Positions 50,157 to 59,206 of a stretch of 64,000 nt of DNA are shown here, one piece after another. The notes under the pieces were generated by a model. That model was not told where the DNA came from and searched no databases. It saw only the letters and a list, made by a program, of their open reading frames with translations. The stretch comes from Candidatus Zixiibacteriota bacterium. GTDB lineage: Bacteria; Zixibacteria; MSB-5A5; GN15; FEB-12. The stretch spans positions 32,039 to 96,038 of the forward strand of contig JANQPI010000020.1 of assembly GCA_028289585.1 (NCBI GenBank), written 5' to 3'. Position numbers and translations under genes: made by a program. Positions within the stretch are counted from its first letter, which is position 1, and the number at the start of each line of letters is the position of its first letter.

Positions 50157-50600
50157 ATGAATGTCGTACGCGCATTGTTGACTTCACTGGTTCTGGTCGC
50201 CATCGCAGCCGTTGCTCCAGCGACCGAAACCGATCGTCGATCGACGGCCAATCAGGCTAATCTCGGCCTCGAGAAACTATCCGAACGCGAACGCATCGAA
50301 GTCTATCGGCTCTTCGAGCGGAATACGGCCCGCGATCTCCTGACGGTGACGGCTCATCGTTACATGCATGACGAAGGCTGGCGCCACATCCAGGTCATTG
50401 ACGGCTACAAGGCTGACTCACCCACCGAGGAAAGCGAAATCGTCATCCGTGACGGCTATAAGATTGTCGTTCTGCGGCCATTTAGCAGTATGGCCGAGCT
50501 TCCCCTACCGGGTTGGTACTGGGGACAGAACACGCTTTCGTCGTGGCGACTGCTCACAGCGGAGTGCGAAGAGCTCTCGTTCTCGGTCGCTGACCGCTAG
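50157..50600 (+). CDS. Small exported protein, unknown
   Basis: The 147-residue protein has a signal peptide (LLTSLVLVAIAAVAPATE) and no recognised domain. Its central part alternates charged helix (KLSERERIEVYRLFERNT) and beta segments. GGAGGG precedes the ATG by five bases. It is followed by a hairpin and the lipoprotein gene in the same orientation. Confidence 0.72.
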   Translation: MNVVRALLTSLVLVAIAAVAPATETDRRSTANQANLGLEKLSERERIEVYRLFERNTARDLLTVTAHRYMHDEGWRHIQVIDGYKADSPTEESEIVIRDGYKIVVLRPFSSMAELPLPGWYWGQNTLSSWRLLTAECEELSFSVADR

Positions 50601-50612
50601 AGCCATCACCGC

Positions 50613-50635
50613 AAGTGGCTGCAAAACAGCCACTT
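50613..50635 (+). terminator. Hairpin after the exported protein gene
   Basis: AAGTGGCTG/CAGCCACTT, a 9-bp stem with a CAAAA loop, 13 bases after the stop. Only a weak T content follows, so it may be an inefficient terminator or an mRNA 3' end protector. Confidence 0.5.
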
Positions 50636-50741
50636 ACATCTCCCCGCCCAAGCACGTGAAAACGTGACCGGTATATTCTCTGTCTCCCGCGTACCGGGCA
50701 GAGAATAACGACAACGTTTTCACACTTATGGATTGGGGATC

Positions 50742-51323
50742 ATGTCCAAAACGCTCACGCTCATCGTTAGAAAGTCTGTCGGCTTCGCCGCACTCACCTG
50801 CCTGCTCACTCTCTTTGCGATCGGTTGCTCGGAATCGAACAATCCGATGGCACCCGCTCCCGCGCCAGAACCCGAGCCGGAGCCAATTAAAACACCGAAG
50901 TCGCTCATCGTGCGTTCGATTACGGTTGTCGATTACAAGAGCACCAAGTCGAACGGCAACACGTGGGATTGGGACCCCTTTAAGAAAGAGAATCGCCGGC
51001 CGGATATCTATGTCCAGCTCCAGCGTAGCGGACGGTTCCCGGTCTATGCCTCGAACACGGTCAACAATGCCAAGACCGATACCGACTATAAGTTCACCAA
51101 GCCGGCCTCCGTCCATGACGGCAAACTGCCGTACGAAGTTAAAGCCGGTCAGACGTGGAAGGTGTATGTAGTCGACGATGATTTCGGCGGCAACGAGACG
51201 ATCGGCTCGATCTCGTTCTCGACCAAATCTCTCTACACCAATGACAATGCCAATTCCGTCAGCCGGACTACGAAAGGCTCGGGTGGCGTTAAGGTTCGCA
51301 TCATCGGCGACTGGGTCTACTAG
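50742..51323 (+). CDS. Small lipoprotein with Pro/Glu linker
   Basis: The 193-residue protein has a lipobox (LFAIGC), then SESNNPMAPAPAPEPEPEP as a flexible linker. A beta-rich domain (about 58-193: LIVRSITVVDYKSTKSNG, then PDIYVQLQRSGRFPVYAS and TWKVYVVDDDF) resembles C2-like folds in its strand pattern; this is an inference. The function is unknown. ATG 50742 was chosen; TTG 50733 is also in frame. Confidence 0.75.
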   Translation: MSKTLTLIVRKSVGFAALTCLLTLFAIGCSESNNPMAPAPAPEPEPEPIKTPKSLIVRSITVVDYKSTKSNGNTWDWDPFKKENRRPDIYVQLQRSGRFPVYASNTVNNAKTDTDYKFTKPASVHDGKLPYEVKAGQTWKVYVVDDDFGGNETIGSISFSTKSLYTNDNANSVSRTTKGSGGVKVRIIGDWVY

Positions 51324-51350
51324 TCGCTTACATCACTGTGTGTGACGCAG

Positions 51351-51383
51351 AGCCTCGGCCATTCGGGCCGGGGCTTTGTTTTT
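51351..51383 (+). terminator. Rho-independent terminator
   Basis: AGCCTCGGCC with GGCCGGGGCT forms a 10-bp stem with one G-U and an ATTCG loop. TTGTTTTT follows. It ends the lipoprotein gene on the + strand, 27 bases after its stop. Confidence 0.93.
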
Positions 51384-51395
51384 GTCACCTGTCGC

Positions 51396-52514
51396 TCAGA
51401 TACCGAGCCGATCAAAGACAGCAGCCCATTCCCGCTTCTCACAGTGTAGTGAATAGCGTGACGCAACCCGTTGCTGGGCGGTCTCACCCAGAGACGCTGC
51501 CCGGGTTGGTTCGGTCCGCACCCGAACGAGGGCATCAGCCAGAACCGCGGATTCGTTCGGCGGGACCAATAGGCCCGACTCCCTGTCGACGATAATCTCG
51601 CTCGTCCCACCAGCATCGGTCCCAATCACTGGCAATCGAGAGGCCATCCCCTCCAACGTCACCATCCCGTACGTCTCGGAAAACGAAGTGAGAGCGAGAC
51701 AATCGAGGGCGGAGTAAGCCACGCGCACATCCTCCTGCCACGGTCGCCAGTAGATCGCATCGATCAGACCGAGTTCGTTGATGCGCCGACGAAGCGATTC
51801 CTCGTACGCTGTCCCCTCACCAGCGGTTGCCTCGCCAACCAGAAGCAGACCTGCTGTTGGGTCCGTCTCACGCACACGGGCCAGCGCTTCAATTGCAACA
51901 TGTTGACCTTTCAGCCGATCAAAGCGGCCAATGACGCCAGCCAGCCACTGATCTGATGGTAACCCGAGTTGCTCGCGAGCCGTTTGCCGATCGGGAGCAT
52001 CGGCGTACCAGTTGGTGTCAATTCCCTGAACCACTAGCATCATCTGATCTTCGCGGAGCGTCGTCTTAACCAGTGCCTGCTGCCGGAGTAGTTCGAGAGG
52101 TGTCGCCCAGACATCAATATGTCCGAACAGCCACCGGTGGATCACGTCCCGCTTCGTCTTTCCCACCTGCATATGCTGCATGTAGATAAGTGGCCACCGC
52201 AACGACCGCGTGAGCGCGACGGCCAACGGCAGATCCTGAGAACGATGAACAATGAGAGCGCCGGCATCGATCTGCCGCAGGCCTTTCCGTAAGTGACCGA
52301 TGCGGGTAATCGCATGGTGTTTCCGAACGGCGTCAGTCCCAATGACGGCGAGATCAAAATCGACCGCTGCCTGCTCAAGTGGTGTCCCGGGTTGCAGGAT
52401 TATTCCGGCCGAGCGCGACCACTCCCGGAAGCGTGACTGCAGAATTCTCACGTTCATCTCCAGACCACCCCAAGCGGCAGACGTACAGAGCGATACGAGT
52501 CGAATGGGAGCCAT
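51396..52514 (-). CDS. GT4-family glycosyltransferase
   Basis: A 372-residue GT-B retaining glycosyltransferase. N-terminal SLCTSAAWGGLEMNVRIL has the Gly-Gly loop. The C-terminal GT1/GT4 motif includes GVIGRFDRLKGQHVAIEAL, then SFSETYGMVTLEGMASRLPVIGTDAGGTSEIIVD with the catalytic-region E-x7-E. It transfers a nucleotide-sugar to a lipid or polysaccharide. ATG 52514 has GAGG upstream, and the longer frame from 52571 lacks support. It stands as a single gene. Confidence 0.92.
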   Translation of the reverse strand: MAPIRLVSLCTSAAWGGLEMNVRILQSRFREWSRSAGIILQPGTPLEQAAVDFDLAVIGTDAVRKHHAITRIGHLRKGLRQIDAGALIVHRSQDLPLAVALTRSLRWPLIYMQHMQVGKTKRDVIHRWLFGHIDVWATPLELLRQQALVKTTLREDQMMLVVQGIDTNWYADAPDRQTAREQLGLPSDQWLAGVIGRFDRLKGQHVAIEALARVRETDPTAGLLLVGEATAGEGTAYEESLRRRINELGLIDAIYWRPWQEDVRVAYSALDCLALTSFSETYGMVTLEGMASRLPVIGTDAGGTSEIIVDRESGLLVPPNESAVLADALVRVRTEPTRAASLGETAQQRVASRYSLHCEKREWAAVFDRLGI

Positions 52515-52635
52515 AACGACAACCTCGTATCGTCGCACGATCACCGCAAACAGTAAGTCTGGTCGTTCCACACCGAAATCTTAGTTGTGTGAATCGATAC
52601 AAGGTGGCATCGACTCGGTGTGGAGGATCACGTAA

Positions 52636-53700
52636 ATGCGACTTGTTCTGATCGTGACGATAATCATCTCGATAGCGGGGAGCGCACGAGCCGACGACAG
52701 CCTGTCGGTCCTTGTTCGTGAGATACCACCGTTCATCATGAAGAACAACGACGGTAGCTGGTCGGGGTTGTCGGTCGCGCTGTGGGAGGAGATCGCGGAC
52801 TCGCTCGGATTGCCGTTCCGGTATGAAGAATTGCCGTTCGACGACGTCATGTCACGCCTTGAGCGCGACTCCCAGGCCGTGGCAATCAGCCCGTTTACCA
52901 TGACGAGTGAGCGCGAACAGCAGATCGATTTTCTCCACCCGTTCTATTCGAGCGGTCTCGGCATCGCGGTGCGATCCGATGAAGCCGGAGGGTGGTGGCA
53001 CGTTATTCGCGGGCTCTTTTCCTGGACCGTTGTTCAGTTCGTTCTCGTCTGGCTTGTCGTTCTCTCAGGAATCGGTTTTGCGGTGTGGATCGTGGAACGC
53101 CGCCGCAATCCCGAACAGTTTGGTGGCTCACCATTGCGAGGCATCGCTTCTGGCGTCTGGTGGTCGGTCGTGACCATGACGACCGTTGGCTACGGTGATA
53201 AAGCTCCTGTCACCGTGGTCGGTCGCATCCTCGCAACTATCTGGATGTTTGCCGGACTGATTGCGGTTGCCTCGCTGACCGCCAGCATCACGACGTTTCT
53301 GACCGTCGCCCGACTCCAGTCCGGCATTGAGAGCCTGGATGACCTGCGAAATCGAACGGTAGTGAGTGTTGACGGCTCAACTTCCTCTACCCTGCTCACC
53401 GCCAACCGTATTCGCCACCGATCCGTCGACGATCCGAAAGCAGCGGTCGATGCTGTTCACCAGAACGATGCTGATGCGGTTGTCTATGACGCTCCTATCC
53501 TTCAGCATTTGGTCGCGGAGCGCGACGGACTGACAGTACTACCGTGGCGATTCCAACGGCAGGTGTACGCGTTCGCGGTGCCGCCCGGCTCTCCGCTTCG
53601 TGAAGAAGCGAATCGAGCCCTGCTGTCATTTGTGGAGAGCGGCGACTATCGGACGTTAGTCGAGGAGTACCTCGGCCTCGATAACGCTTGGTCAGAGTAG
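52636..53700 (+). CDS. GluR0-type ligand-gated K+ channel
   Basis: The 354-residue protein is arranged as in prokaryotic glutamate-receptor channels. It has a signal peptide (1-19) and a periplasmic binding-protein lobe S1 (20-118, with ISPFTMTSEREQQIDF, the T and R that bind amino-acid ligands). A helix-pore-helix unit follows with the potassium filter TTVGYGD at 182-188, then lobe S2 (about 228-350, DADAVVYDAPI). It should open a K+ pathway when an amino acid binds outside. It is followed, tail to tail, by an SLC12-type transporter gene with only eight bases between stops. Confidence 0.92.
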   Translation: MRLVLIVTIIISIAGSARADDSLSVLVREIPPFIMKNNDGSWSGLSVALWEEIADSLGLPFRYEELPFDDVMSRLERDSQAVAISPFTMTSEREQQIDFLHPFYSSGLGIAVRSDEAGGWWHVIRGLFSWTVVQFVLVWLVVLSGIGFAVWIVERRRNPEQFGGSPLRGIASGVWWSVVTMTTVGYGDKAPVTVVGRILATIWMFAGLIAVASLTASITTFLTVARLQSGIESLDDLRNRTVVSVDGSTSSTLLTANRIRHRSVDDPKAAVDAVHQNDADAVVYDAPILQHLVAERDGLTVLPWRFQRQVYAFAVPPGSPLREEANRALLSFVESGDYRTLVEEYLGLDNAWSE

Positions 53701-53708
53701 CGATCAGC

Positions 53709-55964
53709 TCAAACGCGAGTCGTCTGAGGCGTTCCTGTCACTTGCGAATCGTCGTCCGTCGCCAGCAAATCACCGACAAATACGGACGAGTTCTTCACCA
53801 GGAAGACTGACGGAAGCTCGCCGACCAGATCGCGCAGGCGCGAAACATAAGCCTGTTCTTCCCCGGCTACCGGCATGGCCAGCCCAAGAAAGACCGCGTC
53901 CGCCATCGACGAACGCGATCGAATCAGTTCAGGAACGGATTGTGACTCCGGTTTGAGAAAGACCTCACACTCGGCGTCCATGCGCACGTCGGCGATGAGC
54001 GAACGCAAATACCGATCGGTGTTGTCACGCGCAAAAGCGTTCGACGCTGCTGACAGAATTTTGAGCGTCGATCGACGCCATTCCGGATTGCGTGTCAACA
54101 GGTAGGCCAAAAGGACCATCAGATCGCCATTCTGTTTCAGCCCCCCCCACCAGACATGGACGATGGCCCCACCGCGGCGACCTCGATGAGACGGATCGAT
54201 CTTACCGATAACGACCGACTTGTTGAGCTTTTCGAGTCGTCGGGTCGTGTCGAGAAAGCGCACGAACATGTCGTCCTCTTTAGGCCAACCGAGCATGACG
54301 AGATTGCTAGTCATTCCCGCCATCCCCGTTGCCTGTGCGACGCCCAAGATACCACTGTCAATGCTGTCGACAGTGAATGCTTGGGGAAACGCCGTCAGTC
54401 GTTCTCGGTCGATCAGCTTCTGCATTTGCAGCTCGCGTTCGCGCAGGTCAACCGACTCCGTGAGCAGATCTCCGCGAACCAGTTCGCAGACCGAGACGAC
54501 CCCCCGATTCTGCGAAAACCAGCTGGCAAAGCGCACGAGATCGATTCGTCGTTCCGGATCATCAACAAAGACCAGCACATGCGGTCGCCAGTTACGTGCC
54601 GACATCGGTCGACGGGCCAAACGAATGAGTGCCCAGCGAAAAAGTGATTCATACAGCCCCCGCCGCGCATCACCCCAGGTTGCGTTGCTTTCCCGTCGGC
54701 TGAACGTCAGCCAAAGAAGGAACTCAACCAGGAGCGCTATCAGTCCCGCGAGAGGAGAGATCAGGAAGATCACCGCTAAGCAACCAACCCCGCACGCGAT
54801 GTTCAACCACCAGGGAACCCGCAGACGAGGTCGCCATGATGGATCGCCCGAAAGACGTTCGATTCCCGCAGCGAAATTGACCGTGCCATAAACTGTCAAA
54901 AAGAAGACGGTGACCACAGTCGCCACGGTATCAAGCGCCCCCAGCCACACGGCACCGACCGCGACGGCCGTTGACAACAGAAGAAGCGTGTTCAGCCCCC
55001 ACGGGGAGGCAACCAATCGAGCCAGGCGTGTTTGTCCGAGTTGATCCTGTAGCACCGCCTGAAGCGTCCGTGGCGCCCCCAGGATCGATCCAACTGCCGA
55101 CGACAGGATGGCTCCCCAGAGACCAGGGAGAATGAGCCAGAAACCACCAATGGCAATCGATGTCCAGATAAGGGGCTGCGTCACCAGGGCGTAGGCCGGT
55201 ACCGCCTGGGATAGCAACCAGGGAATAGCGAGGTAGATCACAAATCCGACCAGCATCGCACTAATCGCGCCGATCGGAATTGACCGTGACGGTTCCTTGA
55301 GGTCGCCAGACAACGATAGTCCCGCCATGATACCGGTTACCGCCGGAAAGAAGACGGCAAAGACTAACCAGAACGAGGGCGGCTCAAGAGGAGGCGCGGG
55401 TAGCATCGGCTCCACGCGGTTGCCAACCAAGACGCCGATAACAAGCGCTGCCAATGATAGTCCCACAACGATCAGCAACGGCAATTGTGCTTTAAGTGCT
55501 ACTCCCGCTCCCCGCAATGAGATGAGCGCGACCGCCAGGATAATGATGATCGTCACAACCGTGAGATCAACCTCGGGCCAAACGATACGCAGAGACTCCG
55601 CCAGACCGAACGCATACAACGTCACCGATACGGTTTGTGAGAGGTAGAGCGGAATGCCGACAGCTGCGCCGACCGCCAGTCCCAGCGACCGCGAGATAAT
55701 GTAATACGCCCCGCCACCGCGAACTTTCATGTTGGTCGCCATCGATGAGAACGAGAGCGTGGTCACCAGCGTGATCACGTTGGCAATAACGACGATCGCC
55801 AGCGTTTCGAGCAATCCGACCTGACCAACGACCCAACCCGTTCGCAGGTAGAGGATGACCCCGAGGATTGTCAGAACGGTTGGCGTAAAGACGCCCAGGA
55901 ACGTTCCCAGTTTCTGTCGGTCAGCAACCATGGAAGCTAAGCTAGACGTTGCCGGGAGTGGCAA
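53709..55964 (-). CDS. SLC12/CCC-like cation-chloride transporter
   Basis: A 751-residue APC-superfamily transporter. The N-terminal LGTFLGVFTPTVLTILGVIL and RTGWVVGQVGL, followed by RGGGAYYIISRSLG, are typical of the cation-chloride cotransporter branch. About twelve helices span to residue 430. The C-terminal 320 residues form soluble alpha/beta domains. Potassium or amino-acid substrates are possible; the neighbouring K+ channel hints at K+. The start is TTG 55964 with GAGGG six bases upstream. ATG 55931 also fits homologue length but has no ribosome-binding site. Confidence 0.88.
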   Translation of the reverse strand: MPLPATSSLASMVADRQKLGTFLGVFTPTVLTILGVILYLRTGWVVGQVGLLETLAIVVIANVITLVTTLSFSSMATNMKVRGGGAYYIISRSLGLAVGAAVGIPLYLSQTVSVTLYAFGLAESLRIVWPEVDLTVVTIIIILAVALISLRGAGVALKAQLPLLIVVGLSLAALVIGVLVGNRVEPMLPAPPLEPPSFWLVFAVFFPAVTGIMAGLSLSGDLKEPSRSIPIGAISAMLVGFVIYLAIPWLLSQAVPAYALVTQPLIWTSIAIGGFWLILPGLWGAILSSAVGSILGAPRTLQAVLQDQLGQTRLARLVASPWGLNTLLLLSTAVAVGAVWLGALDTVATVVTVFFLTVYGTVNFAAGIERLSGDPSWRPRLRVPWWLNIACGVGCLAVIFLISPLAGLIALLVEFLLWLTFSRRESNATWGDARRGLYESLFRWALIRLARRPMSARNWRPHVLVFVDDPERRIDLVRFASWFSQNRGVVSVCELVRGDLLTESVDLRERELQMQKLIDRERLTAFPQAFTVDSIDSGILGVAQATGMAGMTSNLVMLGWPKEDDMFVRFLDTTRRLEKLNKSVVIGKIDPSHRGRRGGAIVHVWWGGLKQNGDLMVLLAYLLTRNPEWRRSTLKILSAASNAFARDNTDRYLRSLIADVRMDAECEVFLKPESQSVPELIRSRSSMADAVFLGLAMPVAGEEQAYVSRLRDLVGELPSVFLVKNSSVFVGDLLATDDDSQVTGTPQTTRV

Positions 55965-56043
55965 TCAAGCATAACCCTCGTCATTGACCCCTCTCCGCCC
56001 GGAGGGCATACTGGCAGCACAACGCCACTGGCAGGAGATAACG

Positions 56044-56436
56044 ATGAGTGAAACGAAACCGATTCCCGGTCAAATCGGCTGGATCGACCTGACCGTCCCT
56101 GACGCGGAGCCAATCCGCGACTTCTATCAGTCGGTTGTCGGATGGCAGGCCGAACCGCACGCGATGGGTGATTACAATGATTATTCGATGCTGCCGCCGG
56201 GAGCCAACGTTCCGGTTGCCGGCATCTGCCATCAGCTCGGAGTCAATGAACGTATCCCCTCGCAGTGGCTGATCTATATCGTCGTTGCCGACATCGGCGC
56301 CTCGAGCCAGGCCGCCGCCGATGGCGGTGGTGAGATCATCGTACCGGTGCGCCAGCTCGGCTCCCAGGGAGCGTTCTGTGTCATTCGGGATCCTGCCGGT
56401 GCCGTCTGCGCCCTCTGGCAATCGACAGATAGTTAG
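56044..56436 (+). CDS. Glyoxalase/VOC-superfamily protein
   Basis: A 130-residue VOC domain (IGWIDLTVPDAEPIRDFYQSVVGW, then FCVIRDPAGAVCALWQ). Metal-ligand positions are partly replaced (D in IDLTV for the usual His/Gln), so it may bind without catalysing. AGGAG precedes ATG 56044. It differs from the VOC protein at 48017. Confidence 0.88.
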   Translation: MSETKPIPGQIGWIDLTVPDAEPIRDFYQSVVGWQAEPHAMGDYNDYSMLPPGANVPVAGICHQLGVNERIPSQWLIYIVVADIGASSQAAADGGGEIIVPVRQLGSQGAFCVIRDPAGAVCALWQSTDS

Positions 56437-56453
56437 TCGACGCTCGCCGGTTG

Positions 56454-58154
56454 TTAACCGACAGGTTGTTGACTCGATTCGCGCAGTGCCTGGTGGACAA
56501 ACTGAATAGCAACCGACCCCTCTCCCACCGCACTAGCGACCCGCTTCACCGACCCGGAACGAACGTCTCCGACGGCATAGATGCGGGGGCGACTCGTTTC
56601 GAACGCCGTAGGAAGACGGTCAAGCGGCCACGCCGCAGCTGCCAGCTCGTCGGCCGTAAGATCAATACCGGTGCGAACGAAACCGCGATCATCGGTGATC
56701 ACACATCCCTCGAGCCAGGACGTGCGCGGAATAGCACCCGCGAAAATGAACAAGCGTGTGGCATCGAGGGACTGTAAATCCCCGGACCGGTTGTCCCGAA
56801 TTGACAGATGGCTCAGTTCGCCGTTGTCCCCGTGTAACTCCGCAACCTCGGTATGACCTTTGACATGTATGGACGGATTCTCATTGATGCGACGAACAAG
56901 ATAGTCGGACATCGTGGCGGAGAGATCGGATCGGCGGATCAGTATATCTACACGCTGGGCATTGTTCGAGAGGAAGATCGCTCCCTGTCCGGCAGAATTG
57001 CCGCCACCCACCAGCGCGACGTTGCGGTCCCGGCAGAGTGACGCCTCCATGTTGGTGGCTCCATAAAAGATCGACGAGCCTTCGAATTCAGCAACCCGGG
57101 GAACATCAATTCTTCGGTACTGCGCTCCCGACGCAATGATCACTGCCCGGGCAGTAATGGTCGAGCCACCCGCACAATCAACGCGATAACGCTCAGGGTC
57201 GGAACAATCAAGGCCCACCGTTACGCGTGACATGGCGAAACGCACGCCAAACTTAAGCGCTTGAGCAACCGCCCGCTCGGCCAGCTCCCGACCGGACAAA
57301 CCCATCGGAAAGCCCAGATAGTTTTCTATCTTGGAACTGGTCCCGGCCTGACCGCCCGGCCCCGTTTCATCGACGACAATAACCGACAGTCCTTCCGAAG
57401 CCGCATAGACCGCAGCCGAGAGCCCCGCCGGCCCCGCTCCCACGACCACGACGTCTGCTTCCGCCTGTTCACCCGCCGCATCGAGAGCGAGGAGTCGGGC
57501 AAGCTCGGGGTTACTTGGATTCTTGAGTACCTGCGTTCCGCGGAGCACTACTATTGGTTCTTCGCGAGCTTCAAGAATCAGATTACGACAGAGCGATGAC
57601 TGCGGGACCACGTCTTTGGTATCGAGAAACCCGAAGGGCAGCAAATTGCGGGTCAGAAAATCGCGAATCCGAAACGTGTCGGGTGAACCGGATGGTCCGA
57701 GAACCTGAAGACCCGAGATCTCCCGACGCTGCATCTCTCCACGACGTGTCAGGAAGGCGCGCAAAATAACGTCGCCCAAATCAGGATCGGTCCCGATCAA
57801 TTCAGACAGCGATGCGGGGCGGATGCGAATGAGTTCGGTTGCCGGCTTGGCGATCGCCCGCGCTAGCGCCACGGAACCGTCAAGCATCGCCATCTCTCCT
57901 GTGAACTCTCCTGGACCAAGGTCAGCTATTCGGACTTCACGCGGGCCCTGATGGACAAAGATCTCCGCCCCTCCTCTAATAAACACGAAGACGTCTTGCG
58001 CCGGGACGCCCTCTTCGAAGAGCACGTCACCCGCCTGTGGAGACTCTTCGCTGCCAAAACGGCGAATGCGAGAGAGTTGCAGATCGGTCAGAATCGGACG
58101 GGAATCGGCGGGGAATGTCTCCGGCGCTGGTGCCGACGGATTAGACTGGTCCAC
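56454..58154 (-). CDS. Cyclic-nucleotide-binding domain fused to thioredoxin-reductase-like flavoprotein
   Basis: A 566-residue fusion. Residues about 30-130 form a CAP/cNMP-binding domain (DVLFEEGVPAQDVFVFIRGG, then LGPGEFTGEMAMLDGSV). Residues about 230-566 form a FAD/NAD(P)H oxidoreductase like TrxB (VVVVGAGPAGLSAAVYAASE, VALVGGGNSAGQGAIFLS, YAVGDVRSGSVKRVASAVGE). The redox CxxC of thioredoxin reductase is missing; a single Cys (ASLC) lies near that place, so a different electron acceptor is expected. The start is GTG 58154, nine bases after AAGGAGG; that AAGGAGG leaves no room for the upstream TTG. Confidence 0.9.
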   Translation of the reverse strand: MDQSNPSAPAPETFPADSRPILTDLQLSRIRRFGSEESPQAGDVLFEEGVPAQDVFVFIRGGAEIFVHQGPREVRIADLGPGEFTGEMAMLDGSVALARAIAKPATELIRIRPASLSELIGTDPDLGDVILRAFLTRRGEMQRREISGLQVLGPSGSPDTFRIRDFLTRNLLPFGFLDTKDVVPQSSLCRNLILEAREEPIVVLRGTQVLKNPSNPELARLLALDAAGEQAEADVVVVGAGPAGLSAAVYAASEGLSVIVVDETGPGGQAGTSSKIENYLGFPMGLSGRELAERAVAQALKFGVRFAMSRVTVGLDCSDPERYRVDCAGGSTITARAVIIASGAQYRRIDVPRVAEFEGSSIFYGATNMEASLCRDRNVALVGGGNSAGQGAIFLSNNAQRVDILIRRSDLSATMSDYLVRRINENPSIHVKGHTEVAELHGDNGELSHLSIRDNRSGDLQSLDATRLFIFAGAIPRTSWLEGCVITDDRGFVRTGIDLTADELAAAAWPLDRLPTAFETSRPRIYAVGDVRSGSVKRVASAVGEGSVAIQFVHQALRESSQQPVG

Positions 58155-58405
58155 GAGGGGCAACCTCCTTCTTTGCGCTGCCGCCAATATACAATCGCGG
58201 TACGTTCGCGCCTATCTCGGAACGGCTGTCCCCCGCGGTTCCGCCGGGTGACCCGTTCGGTACAGAAACGATGGAAGCAGGAAGCCGCCGTGTCGACATA
58301 ACTCCATGTCTACAAAGCGGTACCGGCTGCAAGGAGACGACTGGCACGCCGCCTGCAAAGCTCCAGGACACGCGATACGAATAACCACCCACCGGGAGGA
58401 ACGAC

Positions 58406-59122
58406 ATGCTTCGACGCCTACTGCCCCTGCTGATGATCGGACTGATGGTCAGTGCTGTTGCCGACGATACTGTCCGCAACGCCGTCGAAAAGTCGCAGGA
58501 CCGACGAGGTCGCCGCGCTGCTGCGCAGGAACTCAAGACCGATGCCAACCAAATGGCCAATCTCGATCGGCTCATCTCCGAGTGGGATTACTTGCGGTCG
58601 AGTGGGGCTGACGATAGTCGTCTGCTTGCCGTCGAAGCCAAAATCCGTGCGTCTCTTCGCCGCGATCTCGCTGACGCCCAGAGTGACATCAACAAAGCGA
58701 AACGGGAAACGCGTCAGAGTAAGCGCGAAGTCCGTTCGAGTCGCCGAGATGTTCGCGAGGAACGTCAGGACGTCGCCAACGCCGACACGCGCCGCGAATA
58801 CCACCGCGAAAAGCACCAACTGCGTGACGATCGGCGCGACCGTCGCGATGACCGTCGAGACCTGCGGGACGATCAGCGCGACCTCGCCCAGCTTCAGAAG
58901 ATCGCTGATCAAAAGACTGAGATTGTCAGTACCCTGGCGAATCTTCAGGACCGTGTCGTTGCGGGTGATGCAAGTGCTCGCGACGCTCAGGCACGACTCT
59001 TTGACACATACCTCGAACTCTCTCGCAAGGAACTGGCGCTGAACAAGCAGGAGATTGCTGAGGACACTCGGGAACTCCGCGAGGATCGTCGTGAAACGCG
59101 TGAGGACCGTCGCCAGAAATAG
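58406..59122 (+). CDS. Exported Arg/Asp-rich coiled-coil protein
   Basis: The 238-residue protein has a short signal peptide (LLPLLMIGLMVSAVA) and a highly charged, nearly all-helical body. Repeated Arg/Asp/Glu blocks such as RRDVREERQDVANA, RDDRRDRRDDRRDLRDD and a C-terminal EDTRELREDRRETREDRR give long alternating-charge helices. Such sequences form single alpha-helices or coiled coils. The function is unknown; a periplasmic spacer or stress-protective role is possible. GGAGG precedes the ATG. Confidence 0.75.
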   Translation: MLRRLLPLLMIGLMVSAVADDTVRNAVEKSQDRRGRRAAAQELKTDANQMANLDRLISEWDYLRSSGADDSRLLAVEAKIRASLRRDLADAQSDINKAKRETRQSKREVRSSRRDVREERQDVANADTRREYHREKHQLRDDRRDRRDDRRDLRDDQRDLAQLQKIADQKTEIVSTLANLQDRVVAGDASARDAQARLFDTYLELSRKELALNKQEIAEDTRELREDRRETREDRRQK

Positions 59123-59206
59123 CCTACGACACCCCTTCCATATCCTGTCGTATCTCTCGCAGACCCCGGCCGTACATCCTGACCCGATGTGCGGTCGGGT
59201 GTTTTG

